A stretch of DNA of 64,000 bases, from contig LR590463.1 of assembly GCA_901472405.1 (NCBI GenBank), positions 930,001-994,000 on the forward strand. The letters run 5' to 3'. The notes under the pieces are model-generated. The model was not told the origin of the DNA. It made no database searches and saw nothing but the letters and a program-made list of their open reading frames with translations. This document shows positions 21,918 through 31,914 of this stretch, one piece after another; position 1 is the stretch's first letter, and each line of letters starts with the position of its first letter. The stretch is from Serratia rubidaea. GTDB lineage: Bacteria; Pseudomonadota; Gammaproteobacteria; Enterobacterales; Enterobacteriaceae. Both the position numbers and the translations under genes were made by a program.

Positions 21918-23305
21918 TCAGGTATCCGGCGAGACATTGTTGTCGACAAACAACGTCAGCGTCAGGCCCGGCTGCAAGCTGCTGTTCTTGCGTTCGAGCG
22001 CGCTGTTCCAGCGCATCACGTCGTTAATTTCAACGCCGTGACGACGTGCAATGCTGGCCAACGAGTCACCCTTGCGTACGCGGTAGGTGATACTGCTGTT
22101 GCTGCCGCCATTGCGGGCTACCTGCAGCGTTTGCCCAACCTTCAGCGTGCTCTTGCTGCGCAGGTTGTTCCAGCTCTGCAGATCGCTGGTGCTGAGGTTC
22201 AGCCGCTGGGCAATGCCCGACAACGTGTCGCCGGAGCGCACTTTATAGGTGCTGCCGCCGGTCAGGCCGCTGTTCTTCGCCAACTGGGTAGTCGGCTGCG
22301 TCACGGCAACGTCGCGGTTAGCCAGCGATCCTTTCAGCTGGTCGGCATGCCCCTGGGAACCATGATGTAATGGGGCCCGTTAGGTGCGGTCACGCCTTTC
22401 TTGTAACCCGGATTAAACGCTTTAATCTTGGTCAGCGACACCCGGACAGCTCGGCCGCCTGGGTCAGGCGCATCTGCTGGCCGACGTCGATACGCGCCAA
22501 CGCCCGGTTTTCATCCGTTTTCGCAAGCGCACGCCATACTTTTTGCTGTGCTTGATAATCTCGCTCAGCGCCAGCATTTTCGGGACATAGATTGACGTTT
22601 CACGCGGAAGCGACAATGCCCAGAAGTTGGTCGGTTTACCCTGACGGCGGTTCGCCTTGACGGCGCGCATAACGCGACCTTCGCCGCTGTTATAGGCGGC
22701 AACGGTCAGCAGCCAGTCGCCTTTAAACATGCGGTTCAGGTACTCCATCATGTTCAGCGCCGCCGTGGTTGAGGCGACGACGTCACGACGTCCGTCATAC
22801 CATTGGTTGTTTTTCAAACCATAATTGCGACCCGTTTGCGGCACAATCTGCCAAAGCCCTGCGGCGTTGGCGCTCGATGTGGCGTGTGGGTCAAAAGCGC
22901 TCTCCACTATGGGTAGCAGTACCAGTTCCATCGGCATATTGCGTTTTTTAATCTGCTCGACTATCCAGTACATGTACGGCTCAGCCCGTAATGTTACATC
23001 GTGGAGATAGCTCTTATTTTTTAAGTACTTTCTTTTTTGTTCACGGATCCGGAATTCTCCGGAACCTCCATCTTCAGCTCGTCGCTAATGAAGTTCCACA
23101 GGTCTTGCTGCTGGGCGCTGTTGCCGTTTTTATTCAGCCACTGCGCCGAGCTCGCTCGACTATTTGCTGTGTACTTTCCTGCTTCACTTTCTTGACCTGC
23201 CGAAGACAAACTCTGTGCATGCTGTTCAGGAGCCGGTGCGTCCTGCTTGGACGACTGGCAACCAACAAGCAAGACTGAGGCGAGTAATATCGCTTTAGCC
23301 TTCAT
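21918..23305 (-). CDS. mltD: Membrane-bound lytic murein transglycosylase D (several frameshifts)
   Basis: Lipoprotein of about 463 residues when repaired. It starts MKAKAILLASVLLVGCQSS (lipobox Cys16). The transglycosylase domain has the catalytic Glu in LLPIVESAFDPHATS, then GLWQIVPQTGRNYGL and AYNSGEGRV. Two LysM repeats follow (TYKVRSGDTLSGIAQRLN and TYRVRKGDSLASIARRHG). It cleaves peptidoglycan glycan strands to 1,6-anhydro ends. Frame breaks lie near 23052, 22527, 22441 and 22355, each fitted by one missing G or C; all segments match E. coli MltD, so these look like sequence errors rather than decay. Confidence 0.93.
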
Positions 23306-23377
23306 GTGTGTGTCAATATGGTTGCTTAAAAGACGAGCAATAATACTGTGCTTCGCCGGGCAACACAACTAAAAGCT

Positions 23378-24132
23378 TTAAAAGGTATCCTTCCGACGGC
23401 GTAATTCGGAAAAAGCTGAAGCAAGGTCGTTCGGCGGAGAGTTAAAGCCTAATTCTTTTTGTAAATCAGTGTCATGACAACGTAAGAATAGGTTTATTTT
23501 TCGCTCTAATTGCAGGGTTGTCGGCAGGCTGGGTTGCCCTTTTGCCGTAACGCCTCAACCTGTTGCTGATATGTTTCTATTTGTCGATCTTGCGGCAAAA
23601 TAGCCCGCGCAAACTTAAGATTTGCCAGCGTATATTCATGCGCGCAGCAGATTAAAGTGTTATCGGGAAGTTGCGCGAATTGTTGCAATGAGTGATACAT
23701 TTGCTCTGCGGTGCCTTCAAACAGGCGTCCGCAGCCGGCGGAAAACAGCGTATCGCCGCAGAACAGATACGGGGCGCTGTAAAAGGCGATATGGCCCAGC
23801 GTATGGCCGGGAACCGCCATCACCTGATAGCGTCTGCCGCCGACATCGATGCTATCGCCGCCTTTAACCACCTGCGTTGTCCCTTTATCGGCGGTTTCCT
23901 GCGGGCCGTATACCGGCAGCGCCGGATACTGCGCGACAATTTGCGCTACGCCGCCCACGTGGTCGCGGTGATGGTGGGTCAGCAGGATGGCGTCCGGCGT
24001 CAGCTGCAGGCGCTGCAGCGCATCCAGCACCGGCGGCGCCTCGCCCGGGTCGACAATGACGCAGTGGCCTTGCTGGTCGTCTAATAACCAAATGTAATTG
24101 TCCTGGAAGGCAGGAATGCTGATAAGATTCAT
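23378..24132 (-). CDS. gloB: Hydroxyacylglutathione hydrolase, glyoxalase II (frameshifted)
   Basis: Metallo-beta-lactamase-fold enzyme of 251 residues when repaired, the E. coli length. The metal motif [10 protein letters not shown] is at about residues 53-62. It hydrolyses S-D-lactoylglutathione in methylglyoxal detoxification. The frame breaks near 23541, where one G is missing from a GGG run; the family C-terminus [22 protein letters not shown] then reads on to a stop at 23378. It is divergent from yafS with 44 bases between starts. Confidence 0.94.
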
Positions 24133-24176
24133 AGGACACCTCTCGTTGGCAACGGCTTGAAAGAAGATAATAAATC

Positions 24177-24892
24177 ATGAAACCAGCCCACACTCTACAA
24201 AAGCTTCAAAGCCCGCAGTCGTGGGCCGAGTTGCCATGGGGAGAATATTATCGTGCCGCGCTGGAACAGCAGTTGCAACCCTGGTGGCCGAAACTGTTCG
24301 GCTTCCATCTGCTGAAAATCGGCAGCCTGAGCGCGGAGCTGACCACCGACAAGTGCGCCATTTCCATCAGGTCAACGTGGGGATGAGCGGCGCCGGGCTG
24401 CAGGTGCGCGCCGACGCTTATCAGCTGCCGTTTGCCGCCAAGTCGGTGGATGCCTGCCTGCTGGCCCACAGCCTGCCTTACGCCGACGATCCGCACCGGA
24501 TGCTGCGCGAGGTGGACCGCATTCTGATTGACGACGGCTGGCTGGTGATCAGCAGCTTTAACCCGCTCAGCCTGCTGGGGTGGCGAAGCTGTGCCGCGGC
24601 TGCGTCAGCGGCAGCCGTACGCCAGCCGCATGTTTACCCAGATGCGGCTGCTGGACTGGCTGAGCCTGCTGAATTATGAGGTGCTGTGTCAGACGCGCTT
24701 CCACGTGTTGCCGTGGCACCGCAAGGGGGGGAAGTTCCTCAGCACCCATCTGCCGGCGCTGGGTTGCATGAGCATGATTGTGGCGCGCAAGCGGACCTTG
24801 CCGTTGACGCCGACGCCGCTGAAAATGGGGGCGCGCAAACCGTCCCTTGCCGCGCGGTCGGCGCGACCAAGAGTTACCGCAAACTGCCGTAA
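24177..24892 (+). CDS. yafS: SAM-dependent methyltransferase YafS (several frameshifts)
   Basis: About 239 residues when repaired (E. coli YafS has 240). Recognisable pieces are MKPAHTLQKLQSPQSWAELPWGEYYR, the methyltransferase core VRADAYQLPFAAKSVDACLLAHSLPYADDPHRMLREVDRIL, DDGWLVISSFNPLSLLG, YASRMFTQMRLLDWLSLLNYEVL and LGCMSMIVARKR. Frame breaks lie near 24367, 24581, 24590 and 24853, each consistent with one missing base. The substrate is unknown. The stop abuts the rnhA stop. Confidence 0.88.
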
Positions 24893-25359
24893 TCAGGCGT
24901 CCGGCTGGTAGCCGCTGTCTTCCTGGGTCGGGTTGCCGGCCGCCTCGCGCGCCAGCACGTCGCAGCGTTCGTTCTCCGGGTGGCCCGCATGGCCCTTGAC
25001 CCATTCCCACTGCACGGTATGACGGGCGATCGCCAGATCCAGCCGTTGCCACAGATCGACGTTCTTGACCGGCTTTTTGTCGGCGGTTTTCCAGCCGCGC
25101 TTTTTCCAGTTGTGGATCCACTGGGTAATCCCCTGGCGGACGTACTGGCTGTCGGTGCTGAGCACCACCGCGCAGGGGGCGGTCAGGGTTTCCAGCGCGA
25201 CAATCGCCGCCATCAGCTCCATCCGGTTGTTGGTGGTGAGCCGATAGCCGCCGCTGAGGCTTTTTTCCGTCTGTTTGTAGCGCAAAATAGCGCCGTAACC
25301 ACCGGGCCGGGGTTGCCAAGGCAGGAGCCGTCGGTGAAAATTTCTACCTGTTTGAGCAT
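24893..25359 (-). CDS. rnhA: Ribonuclease HI (frameshifted)
   Basis: 155 residues when repaired, as in E. coli. It starts [25 protein letters not shown] at 25359. The catalytic carboxylates lie in [24 protein letters not shown] and NERCDVLA. It removes RNA from RNA-DNA hybrids. The frame breaks near 25303, one G missing in the GPGG codons. A real loss would be unusual for this conserved gene, so this supports sequence error. It is divergent from dnaQ, as in E. coli. Confidence 0.95.
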
Positions 25360-25431
25360 CTCTGGTAGACTCTTCCTAATTAGGTTTTAAAAGCCAAGTC
25401 TGACATAAACGAGCGCGATGAGCACTGCAAT

Positions 25432-26169
25432 ATGATCACTACACCAACCAGACAAATCGTTCTTGATACCGAAACCACCGGTATGAACAAGCTAGGGGTT
25501 CACTATGAAGGGCACCGCATCATCGAAATCGGTGCGGTAGAGGTGATCAACCGGCGCCTGACCGGCCGCCACTATCATGTGTACGTCAAACCGGACCGGC
25601 TGGTGGATCCGGAAGCCTACGGCGTACACGGCATCAGCGACGAATTCCTGGCCGACAAGCCGACCTTCGATCAGATTGCCGACGAGTTCCTCGACTTTAT
25701 CCGCGGCGGTGAGCTTGTCATTCACAACGCGTCGTTCGATATCGGCTTTATGGATCACGAGTTCCGCATGCTGCAGCGGAATATCCCGAATACCGATACC
25801 TTCTGTACCATCACCGACAGCCTGATGATGGCGCGCCGCCTGTTCCCAGGCAAGCGCAACAACCTGGATGCCCTGTGCAGCCGTTACGAAATCGACAACA
25901 GCAAGCGTACGCTGCACGGCGCATTGCTCGATGCCGAGATCCTGGCGGAAGTCTATCTGGCGATGACCGGCGGCCAGACCTCGATGGCATTCCAGATGGA
26001 AGGGGACACCCAGCAGAACGACTCGGTGCAGGAGGTGCAGCGCATCGTGCGTCCGGCCAATGCGATGAAAGTGGTGTACGCCAGCGATGAAGAGCTGGTT
26101 GCCCACGAGGCGCGTCTGGATCTGGTGGCGAAAAAGGGCGGCGGCAACTGTCTGTGGCGCGCAGAATAA
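25432..26169 (+). CDS. dnaQ: DNA polymerase III epsilon subunit (proofreading exonuclease)
   Basis: 245 residues from ATG 25432. DEDDh exonuclease motifs: LDTETTG (Exo I), HNASFDIGFMDHE (Exo II), HGALLDAEILAEVY (Exo III). The C-terminal polymerase-binding tail ends HEARLDLVAKKGG-NCLWRAE. It proofreads within the replicative core with DnaE and HolE. An earlier ATG at 25418 opens MSTA, exactly the E. coli N-terminus, but is out of frame by one missing A near 25429; the native start may therefore be 25418. Confidence 0.96.
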   Translation: MITTPTRQIVLDTETTGMNKLGVHYEGHRIIEIGAVEVINRRLTGRHYHVYVKPDRLVDPEAYGVHGISDEFLADKPTFDQIADEFLDFIRGGELVIHNASFDIGFMDHEFRMLQRNIPNTDTFCTITDSLMMARRLFPGKRNNLDALCSRYEIDNSKRTLHGALLDAEILAEVYLAMTGGQTSMAFQMEGDTQQNDSVQEVQRIVRPANAMKVVYASDEELVAHEARLDLVAKKGGGNCLWRAE

Positions 26170-26264
26170 CGACGTTTCGCGGCGAAAAAAAGCACTGCAA
26201 AATCACCCGCTTGCCCGGTTAGCTGAAAAACTGTGCAAACGGTATTTTTCCTGGAAAAAAGGCG

Positions 26265-26293
26265 TTGACGGAATGCGCGCTCATCCGTAATAT
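26265..26293 (+). promoter_or_regulatory. Sigma70 promoter of the second tRNA-Asp
   Basis: TTGACG (26265-26270), a 17-base gap, then TAATAT (26288-26293), followed by a GC-rich discriminator TCGCGTCG, typical of stringently controlled stable RNA promoters. It lies 31 bases before the tRNA. Confidence 0.75.
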
Positions 26294-26324
26294 TCGCGTC
26301 GTTCCCCGCAAGAGGGAACGACGC

Positions 26325-26401
26325 GGAGCGGTAGTTCAGTTGGTTAGAATACCTGCCTGTCACGCAGGGGGTCGCGGGTTCGAGCCCCGTCCGTTCCGCC
26401 A
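26325..26401 (+). tRNA. aspV: tRNA-Asp (anticodon GTC), second copy
   Basis: 77 bases, identical to the copy at 5032-5108, including CCA. It follows dnaQ as aspV does in E. coli, where this locus is a frequent island insertion site. Here the D-arabinitol and aerobactin blocks follow. No integrase gene or repeated tRNA 3' end was seen in those blocks. Confidence 0.97.
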
Positions 26402-26409
26402 CTATTCAG

Positions 26410-26444
26410 GCCCGATGTTATCAAACGATAACATCGGGCTTTTT
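26410..26444 (+). terminator. Terminator of the second tRNA-Asp
   Basis: A 13-base stem GCCCGATGTTATC, loop AAAC, GATAACATCGGGC, then TTTTT. The stop codon of the convergent SorC-family regulator lies inside this hairpin. Confidence 0.92.
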
Positions 26445-27443
26445 CGTATTTGCCATCCGCCATCCGGACTGCGCCGCACGGCCCGCCGGCGCGCAGCGCG
26501 GACTCGCGCGTAGCAACCAGCGGGCGCTGTGCTCGTCGGTCACCAGCCCATTGACCCAGCCGCCTTTCAGCGCCGCCAATATCGCCGGCCGCTTATCTTC
26601 GCCGCAGGCCGCGGCGATGCGCGGGCAATCGCTGCGGCGGATATCGTAGCTGGTGTTGCGCCGATTGATCGCGCAGTCGAGCACCTCTCCGTCGGCATGG
26701 ATAAAGCGCCCCAGAATTTCACCGACGCCGCCGAGCGCGGTCAGCTCATCCAACTGCCGGCGATCGATAAAGCCGTCTTTGAAGATCGGGCTTTGCGTCC
26801 CCAGGGCGCCGATGCCGACAAAAATCACATCCGAGTTTTCCGCCTCCGCCGAGACGTTGCGGTACAGACGGCTGCCGCACCACATGGCGTGCTCCTGCGT
26901 GGTCTGCGCATAGCGCGGCGCGGGCCATTGGTAATACTTCGCCTGGATTTTCCGCGCCAGCAGCAGCGGCACGTCGTCGTAATAGTTGCACTCGCCGTTT
27001 TCGTTCATGGCGCTGATCAGGGCGACGCAGCGGGTATTCTGGCTGTCGAAGTCGATGCGGTGGATGGTCTTTTTCAGCGTCAGCCCGGAGCCGATGCCGA
27101 TCACCTTGGCCTGGGCGTCGCGCAGATAGCGCGCCATAATCTGCTGACAGCCGAAAGAGACGCTGTCCAGCGTGCCTTCGCCGCCGTAAGCCGGCACCAC
27201 GTTACACTCCAGCAGGCGGTATTTTTCCTGTAGCAGCTGCGCATAGTCCAGACAGTTGGCCACCGGATGGTGCAACCCGATCGAGACGATGCCTTCTTCC
27301 TTCGCCGCGGCGATCAGCCGCTGCACCACGGGCCGCGATGTGCCGAGCTGACTGGCGATTTCGCTCTGGTTAAGACCGGCGATGTAGTACATCCATGCGG
27401 CGCGGACCTTCTGATCCAGCCGGATATCATCTTCTTTACTCAC
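26421..27443 (-). CDS. SorC/DeoR-type sugar-binding regulator of the D-arabinitol operon
   Basis: 340 residues. An N-terminal helix-turn-helix (YIAGLNQSEIASQLGTSRPVVQRLIAAAKEEG, about residues 20-52) is followed by the SorC sugar-binding domain (VIGIGSGLTLKKTI, SDVIFVGIGALG). It is divergent from the arabinitol genes and probably represses them in the absence of inducer, like the regulator (DalR) of Klebsiella; the symbol is not assigned because I cannot check. The last 30 or so residues (SPRCAPAGRAAQSGW onward) look unlike the family and run into the tRNA-Asp terminator, so a frameshift may have removed the native stop near 26510. Confidence 0.85.
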   Translation of the reverse strand: MSKEDDIRLDQKVRAAWMYYIAGLNQSEIASQLGTSRPVVQRLIAAAKEEGIVSIGLHHPVANCLDYAQLLQEKYRLLECNVVPAYGGEGTLDSVSFGCQQIMARYLRDAQAKVIGIGSGLTLKKTIHRIDFDSQNTRCVALISAMNENGECNYYDDVPLLLARKIQAKYYQWPAPRYAQTTQEHAMWCGSRLYRNVSAEAENSDVIFVGIGALGTQSPIFKDGFIDRRQLDELTALGGVGEILGRFIHADGEVLDCAINRRNTSYDIRRSDCPRIAAACGEDKRPAILAALKGGWVNGLVTDEHSARWLLRASPRCAPAGRAAQSGWRMANTKKPDVIV

Positions 27444-27570
27444 GAACTCTGCCTCAAGTAACTGCCGCCGTACTGCAGCTATGGCCGCGCAATGCGAACG
27501 GGCAACGCCTGACGAAATAAGAGCCTCATTGTGTCGGTAGCAATGTCTTCAGGCAAGTTATTTGCTCGAT

Positions 27571-27596
27571 ATTGGTCATATGTAATTTTATTGGTC
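27571..27596. promoter_or_regulatory. Candidate operator: ATTGGTC direct repeat before the arabinitol operon
   Basis: ATTGGTC occurs at 27571-27577 and again at 27590-27596, 19 bases (about two helical turns) apart, in an AT-rich part of the divergent spacer 27444-27681. A CRP-like half site TGTGATC lies at about 27608-27614. Assignment to the SorC-type regulator or CRP is inference. Confidence 0.35.
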
Positions 27597-27681
27597 TTTT
27601 GCTCTTTTGTGATCTGCGGCTCTTATTCATCTCAAATGATCATCTACAGTGAGCGGCATAACCGCACTGGGGAGTTGAACC

Positions 27682-29048
27682 ATGAACGAGCAAAACACGT
27701 GGCTGCATATCGGCCTGGGATCTTTTCACCGCGCGCATCAGGCGTGGTATCTGCACCGCCTGATCGCCGCCGGCGACCAACGCTGGCATATCGCCGCCGG
27801 TAATATCCGTAACGATGCCGAACAGGTGGTACAGGCGCTGGCGGCGCAAGACGGGCGCTACGTGCTGGAAACCGTCAGCCCGGACGGCGAGCGCGAGTAT
27901 GAGGAGATCGCCTCGATCCGCAAACTGCTGCCGTGGCAACCGGATCTGCAGCCGCTGATTGACGAGGGCGCCCGGCCGCAGACCAAGGTGATTGCCTTCA
28001 CCGTGACCGAAGGCGGCTACTACCTGGACACCGGCCACCGGCTGGACGTGGGCAATGTCGACTTGGCGGCCGACCTGAACGGCGGCTGCAAAACCATTTA
28101 CGGCGCGGTGACCAAAATTCTGGAACAGCGCATGGCGCAAAACGCCGGGCCGTTGACGCTGCTGAGCTGCGATAACGTGCGCCACAACGGCGACCGCTTC
28201 CGCGACGGGCTGGCGGAGTTCCTGCAGCTGAGCGGCAAAAGCGCGGTCAGCGACTGGCTGGCGGCAACGCCAGCTGCCCGAACACCATGGTTGACCGCAT
28301 CACGCCGCGTCGGCGGCGGATCTACCGGCGCGCATCAAGGCGCAAACCGGGATCGACGACCGGCGCCGGTAATGGGGGGAGAGCTTTATCCAGTGGGTGG
28401 TGGAAGACAACTTCCGCGCCGGATGCCCGGATCTGGCCGCGGTGGGCGTGGAGCTGGTGGCGTCGGTGATCCCTTACGAAGAGGCGAAAATCCGCATTCT
28501 TAACGCCTCGCACAGCTGCATCGCCTGGGCCGGCACGCTGCTCGGCCAGCAATATATCCATGAGAGCACGCTGACCCCGGCGGTTTACGCCATTGCCGAC
28601 CGCTACGTCACACAGGACGTGATCCCCAGCCTGGGGGACAACGGCATCGATCTGCCGACCTACCGCGACGTGGTGCTCAAGCGCTTCACCAATCCCCATA
28701 TTCAGGATACCAACCAGCGGGTGGCGGCGGACGGTTTCTCCAAGATCCCGGCGATGATCGCGCCTACTCTGCAGGAGTGCTACCAGCGCGGCGTACGGCC
28801 GGGAGGCCACCGCCATGCTGCCGGCGCTGTTCTTCGTGTTTATGGAGAAGTGGCATCAGGGCGCGCTGCCGTACGAATACCAGGACGGCATCCTCAATGC
28901 GCCGGCGGTGCATGCGATGTTCGAAGCGGACGATCCGATCGCCGTCTATGCGCAGGATAGCGCGCTGTTTGGCGAACTGACGCAGCGTGCCGATTTTGCC
29001 GCGCTGTTGCGTGAGAAGATTGCCGCGGTTCACGCGCTGATTAACTGA
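27682..29048 (+). CDS. dalD: D-arabinitol 4-dehydrogenase (frameshifted)
   Basis: About 455 residues when repaired, the polyol dehydrogenase (mannitol dehydrogenase) family. The N-terminus [18 protein letters not shown] is the nucleotide-binding segment; [14 protein letters not shown] and the family lysine motif region near [12 protein letters not shown] follow. It oxidises D-arabinitol to D-xylulose with NAD. Position next to xylulokinase and an MFS transporter favours arabinitol over mannitol. Frame breaks cluster near 28262-28380 and again near 28802. It starts after a GGGGAG ribosome site. Confidence 0.87.
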
Positions 29049-29057
29049 GGGGCGGCT

Positions 29058-30521
29058 ATGTATTTAGGCATCGATCTTGGCACATCCGAAGTCAAGGCGC
29101 TGGTGGTGGATGAAAGCGGCGCGATTGTCGCCAGCCACAGAGCACCGCTGACCATTCAGCGGCCGCAGCCACATTGGTCGGAGCAGGCGCCGCAGGCCTG
29201 GTGGGAAGCCACGGATTACCTGATGACCACGCTGCGGGAAAAAGTGCGGTCAGCACTGGTCCGCCATCAAGGCGATCGGCCTGTCCGGGCAGATGCACGG
29301 CGCGGTGCTGCTGGATGACGGCGGCGAGGTGATTCGCCCGGCCATCTTGTGGAACGACACCCGCAGCGCGCAGGAGTGCGTGGAGTTGGAAGAGATTGCG
29401 CCGGAGCTGCATCAGGTGGCCGGCAATCTGGCGATGCCGGGCTTCACCGCGCCGAAGCTGCTGTGGGTACGCCGCCATGAGCCGGAGAATTTTGCCCGCA
29501 CCGCGACGGTGCTGCTGCCGAAGGATTACCTGCGCTATCGCATGACCGGTAAGAAAATCTCCGATATGTCGGACGCCGCCGGCACGCTGTGGCTGGACGT
29601 GGCGCGTCGCGACTGGTCGGATGCGCTGCTGGCCAAGTGCGGCCTGTCGCGACGGCATATGCCGGCGCTGGTGGAAGGCTGTGAGGTTTCCGCCACGCTG
29701 GAACCGCAGCTGGCCGCGCGCTGGGGGCTGAACCCGTCCGTGCCGGTGGCCGGCGGCGGCGGGGATAACGCCGTCAGCGCTATCGGCGTCGGCGCGGTGT
29801 CGCCGGGCGATGCGTTTATCTCGCTAGGCACCTCCGGCGTACTGTTTGTGGTCACCGACGCCTACCGGCCGGCGCCGCAGTCGGCGGTGCACGCCTTCTG
29901 TCACGTGCTGCCGAATCTGTGGCATCAGATGAGCGTGATGCTCAGCGCCGCCAGCTGTCTGCAGTGGTTCTGCCGGCTGGTGGGGGTAACGGAAAGCGCG
30001 CTGCTGGAAGAGATTGCCCAGCTGAGCGAGGAAGAAAAAGCCGCCGCACCGCTGTTTTTGCCGTACCTGTCCGGCGAGCGCACGCCGCATAACGACCCGG
30101 ATGCCGGCGGTATGTTCTGGGGGCTGAACCACGCCAGCCAGCGCGCGCTGATGGGCTATGCGGTGCTGGAGGGCGTGAGCTTCGGCATGGCGGACGGCCT
30201 GCGGGTGCTTACGCAAAGCGGCACCCGAATCGAACAGTGCTCGTTGGTGGGCGGCGGCGCCCGCAGCCCGTTCTGGCGCAGCTGCTGGCGGATACCCTGA
30301 ACCTGCCGGTGGTGACGCATAAAGGCGGCGAAACCGGCGGCGCGCTCGGCGCGGCGCGTCTGGCCTGTCTGGCGGCCGGCAAACCGCTGGCGGCGGTGTG
30401 CGCCAAGCCGGACGTGTTTCAGACCTGGCGTCCCGATCCGGCGCGGCATCAGCGGCTGACGGCGCGCCATGCGCAGTTCAACGCGCTGTATGTCAACGAC
30501 CTGAATTACCGTAAGCACTGA
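29058..30521 (+). CDS. dalK: D-xylulokinase (two frameshifts)
   Basis: 487 residues when repaired, FGGY carbohydrate kinase family. It has the N-terminal phosphate-binding GIDLGTSEVKALVVDE, the sugar-binding QMHGAVLLD and ILWNDTRS, the ATP-binding SLGTSGVLFV, and the C-terminal SLVGGGARSPFW. It phosphorylates D-xylulose to D-xylulose 5-phosphate for the pentose phosphate pathway. The first break is one extra A in the five-A run at 29238-29242, the second a missing G near 30277. It starts 9 bases after dalD. Confidence 0.9.
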
Positions 30522-30544
30522 TTTTAATAACAATAATACATCGC

Positions 30545-30565
30545 GGCCGCTCGCGGAGAGCGGCC
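30545..30565 (+). other. Intercistronic hairpin between dalK and dalT
   Basis: GGCCGCTC, loop GCGGA, GAGCGGCC in the 70-base gap between the kinase and transporter genes. There is no T run, so it may protect or tune upstream mRNA rather than terminate. Confidence 0.6.
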
Positions 30566-30591
30566 CTCAGTACCCTGAAAACGAGGTCATT

Positions 30592-31874
30592 ATGTCGGTA
30601 AATAACAAACAGTGGCTCGGACTGCCCCTGAACCTGATATGGGGATATATCGCCATTGCGGTCTTTATGACCGGCGATGGTTTCGAGCTGGCCTTCCTGT
30701 CGCACTATATAAAAGAGCTGGGCTTTACGCCGGCGCAGGCCTCTTTCGCCTTCACCCTGTACGGACTGGCGGCGGCGCTGGCCGCCTGGATCTCCGGCGT
30801 GGTGGCGGAGATTATCACGCCGCAGAAAACCATGCTGATCGGCTTCATCATGTGGTGCGTTTTCCACGTGCTGTTCCTGGTGTTCGGCCTGGGCAATGCC
30901 AACTATCCGCTGATTCTGCTGTTTTTACGGTATCCGCGGGCTGGCCTATCCGCTGTTCCTGTACGCGTTTATCGTCGCCATCGTGCATAACGTGCCGAGC
31001 GACAGGGCAAGCTCCGCGCTGGGCTGGTTCTGGGCGGTGTATTCGATCGGCATCGGCGTGCTCGGCAGCTATATCCCGAGCTTTACCATTCCGCAGATCG
31101 GCGAACTGGGCACCCTGTGGCTGGCGCTGGTGTTCTGCGTGATCGGCGGCATTATCTCGATGGTGGCGCTGCGCAATACCGAAACGCGCGCCATATGCGC
31201 AACCTCACCACCCGGGAAAAGTTCGGCGAACTGAGCCGCGCGGTGACGCTGCTGTACACCAACCGCAGCATTCTGTTCTCCAGCATGGTGCGCATCATCA
31301 ACACCGCTGTCGCTGTTCGGTTTTGCGGTCATCATGCGCTGATGTTCGTCGATGAGCTGGGCTTCACCACGCCGGAGTGGCTGCAGGTGTGGGCGGTGTT
31401 CTTCTTTACCACCATTTTTCTCCAACGTATTCTGGGGCATTGTGGCGGAGAAAATGGGCTGGATGAAGGTGGTGCGCTGGTTCGGCTGTGGTGGGGATGG
31501 CGCTCTCCAGCCTGGCGTTTTACTACATTCCGCAGCATTTCGGCCATAACTTCGCCATGGCGCTGATTCCGGCGATTGCGCTGGGGATCTTCGTGGCGGC
31601 GTTCGTGCCGATGGCGGCGGTGTTCCCGGCGCTGGAGCCGAAGCATAAAGGCGCGGCGATTTCGGTGTACAACCTGTCCGCCGGGCTGTCGAACTTCCTG
31701 GCGCCGGCGATTGCGGTGGTGCTGCTGCCGTACTTCAGCACCATCGGCGTGGTAGTGGCGTACACGGCGCTGTACGTGCTGGCGTTTTTCCTCTGTCCGC
31801 TGATTCGCGTCGAGCAGCCGGGCATTGGCCGTCAGGCAAGCGGCGAGGGCGAAACCGCCGGTATCTCGTCATAA
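30592..31874 (+). CDS. dalT: MFS-family D-arabinitol transporter (several frameshifts)
   Basis: About 426 residues when repaired, with twelve predicted membrane segments and the MFS pattern of the polyol/proton symporters (FMTGDGFELAFLSHYIKELGF near the start, FVAAFVPMAAVFPALEP late). It completes the dehydrogenase-kinase-transporter set, so import of D-arabinitol is the likely role; ribitol or another pentitol cannot be excluded. Frame breaks lie near 30925, 31187, 31307, 31347, 31420 and 31489. Three fit one extra base in short T or G runs and the others a missing base. Confidence 0.85.
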
Positions 31875-31914
31875 GGGAAATGCGGGGGCGCGGCGCGCCC
31901 CGGTCAGGCAGGGA

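Noticed and set aside
24893..25359. Calling rnhA, nqrE, dinB and other broken genes pseudogenes
   Set aside because: The remaining sequence is fully conserved on both sides of single-base breaks, and such breaks are too frequent for real decay in this conserved set.
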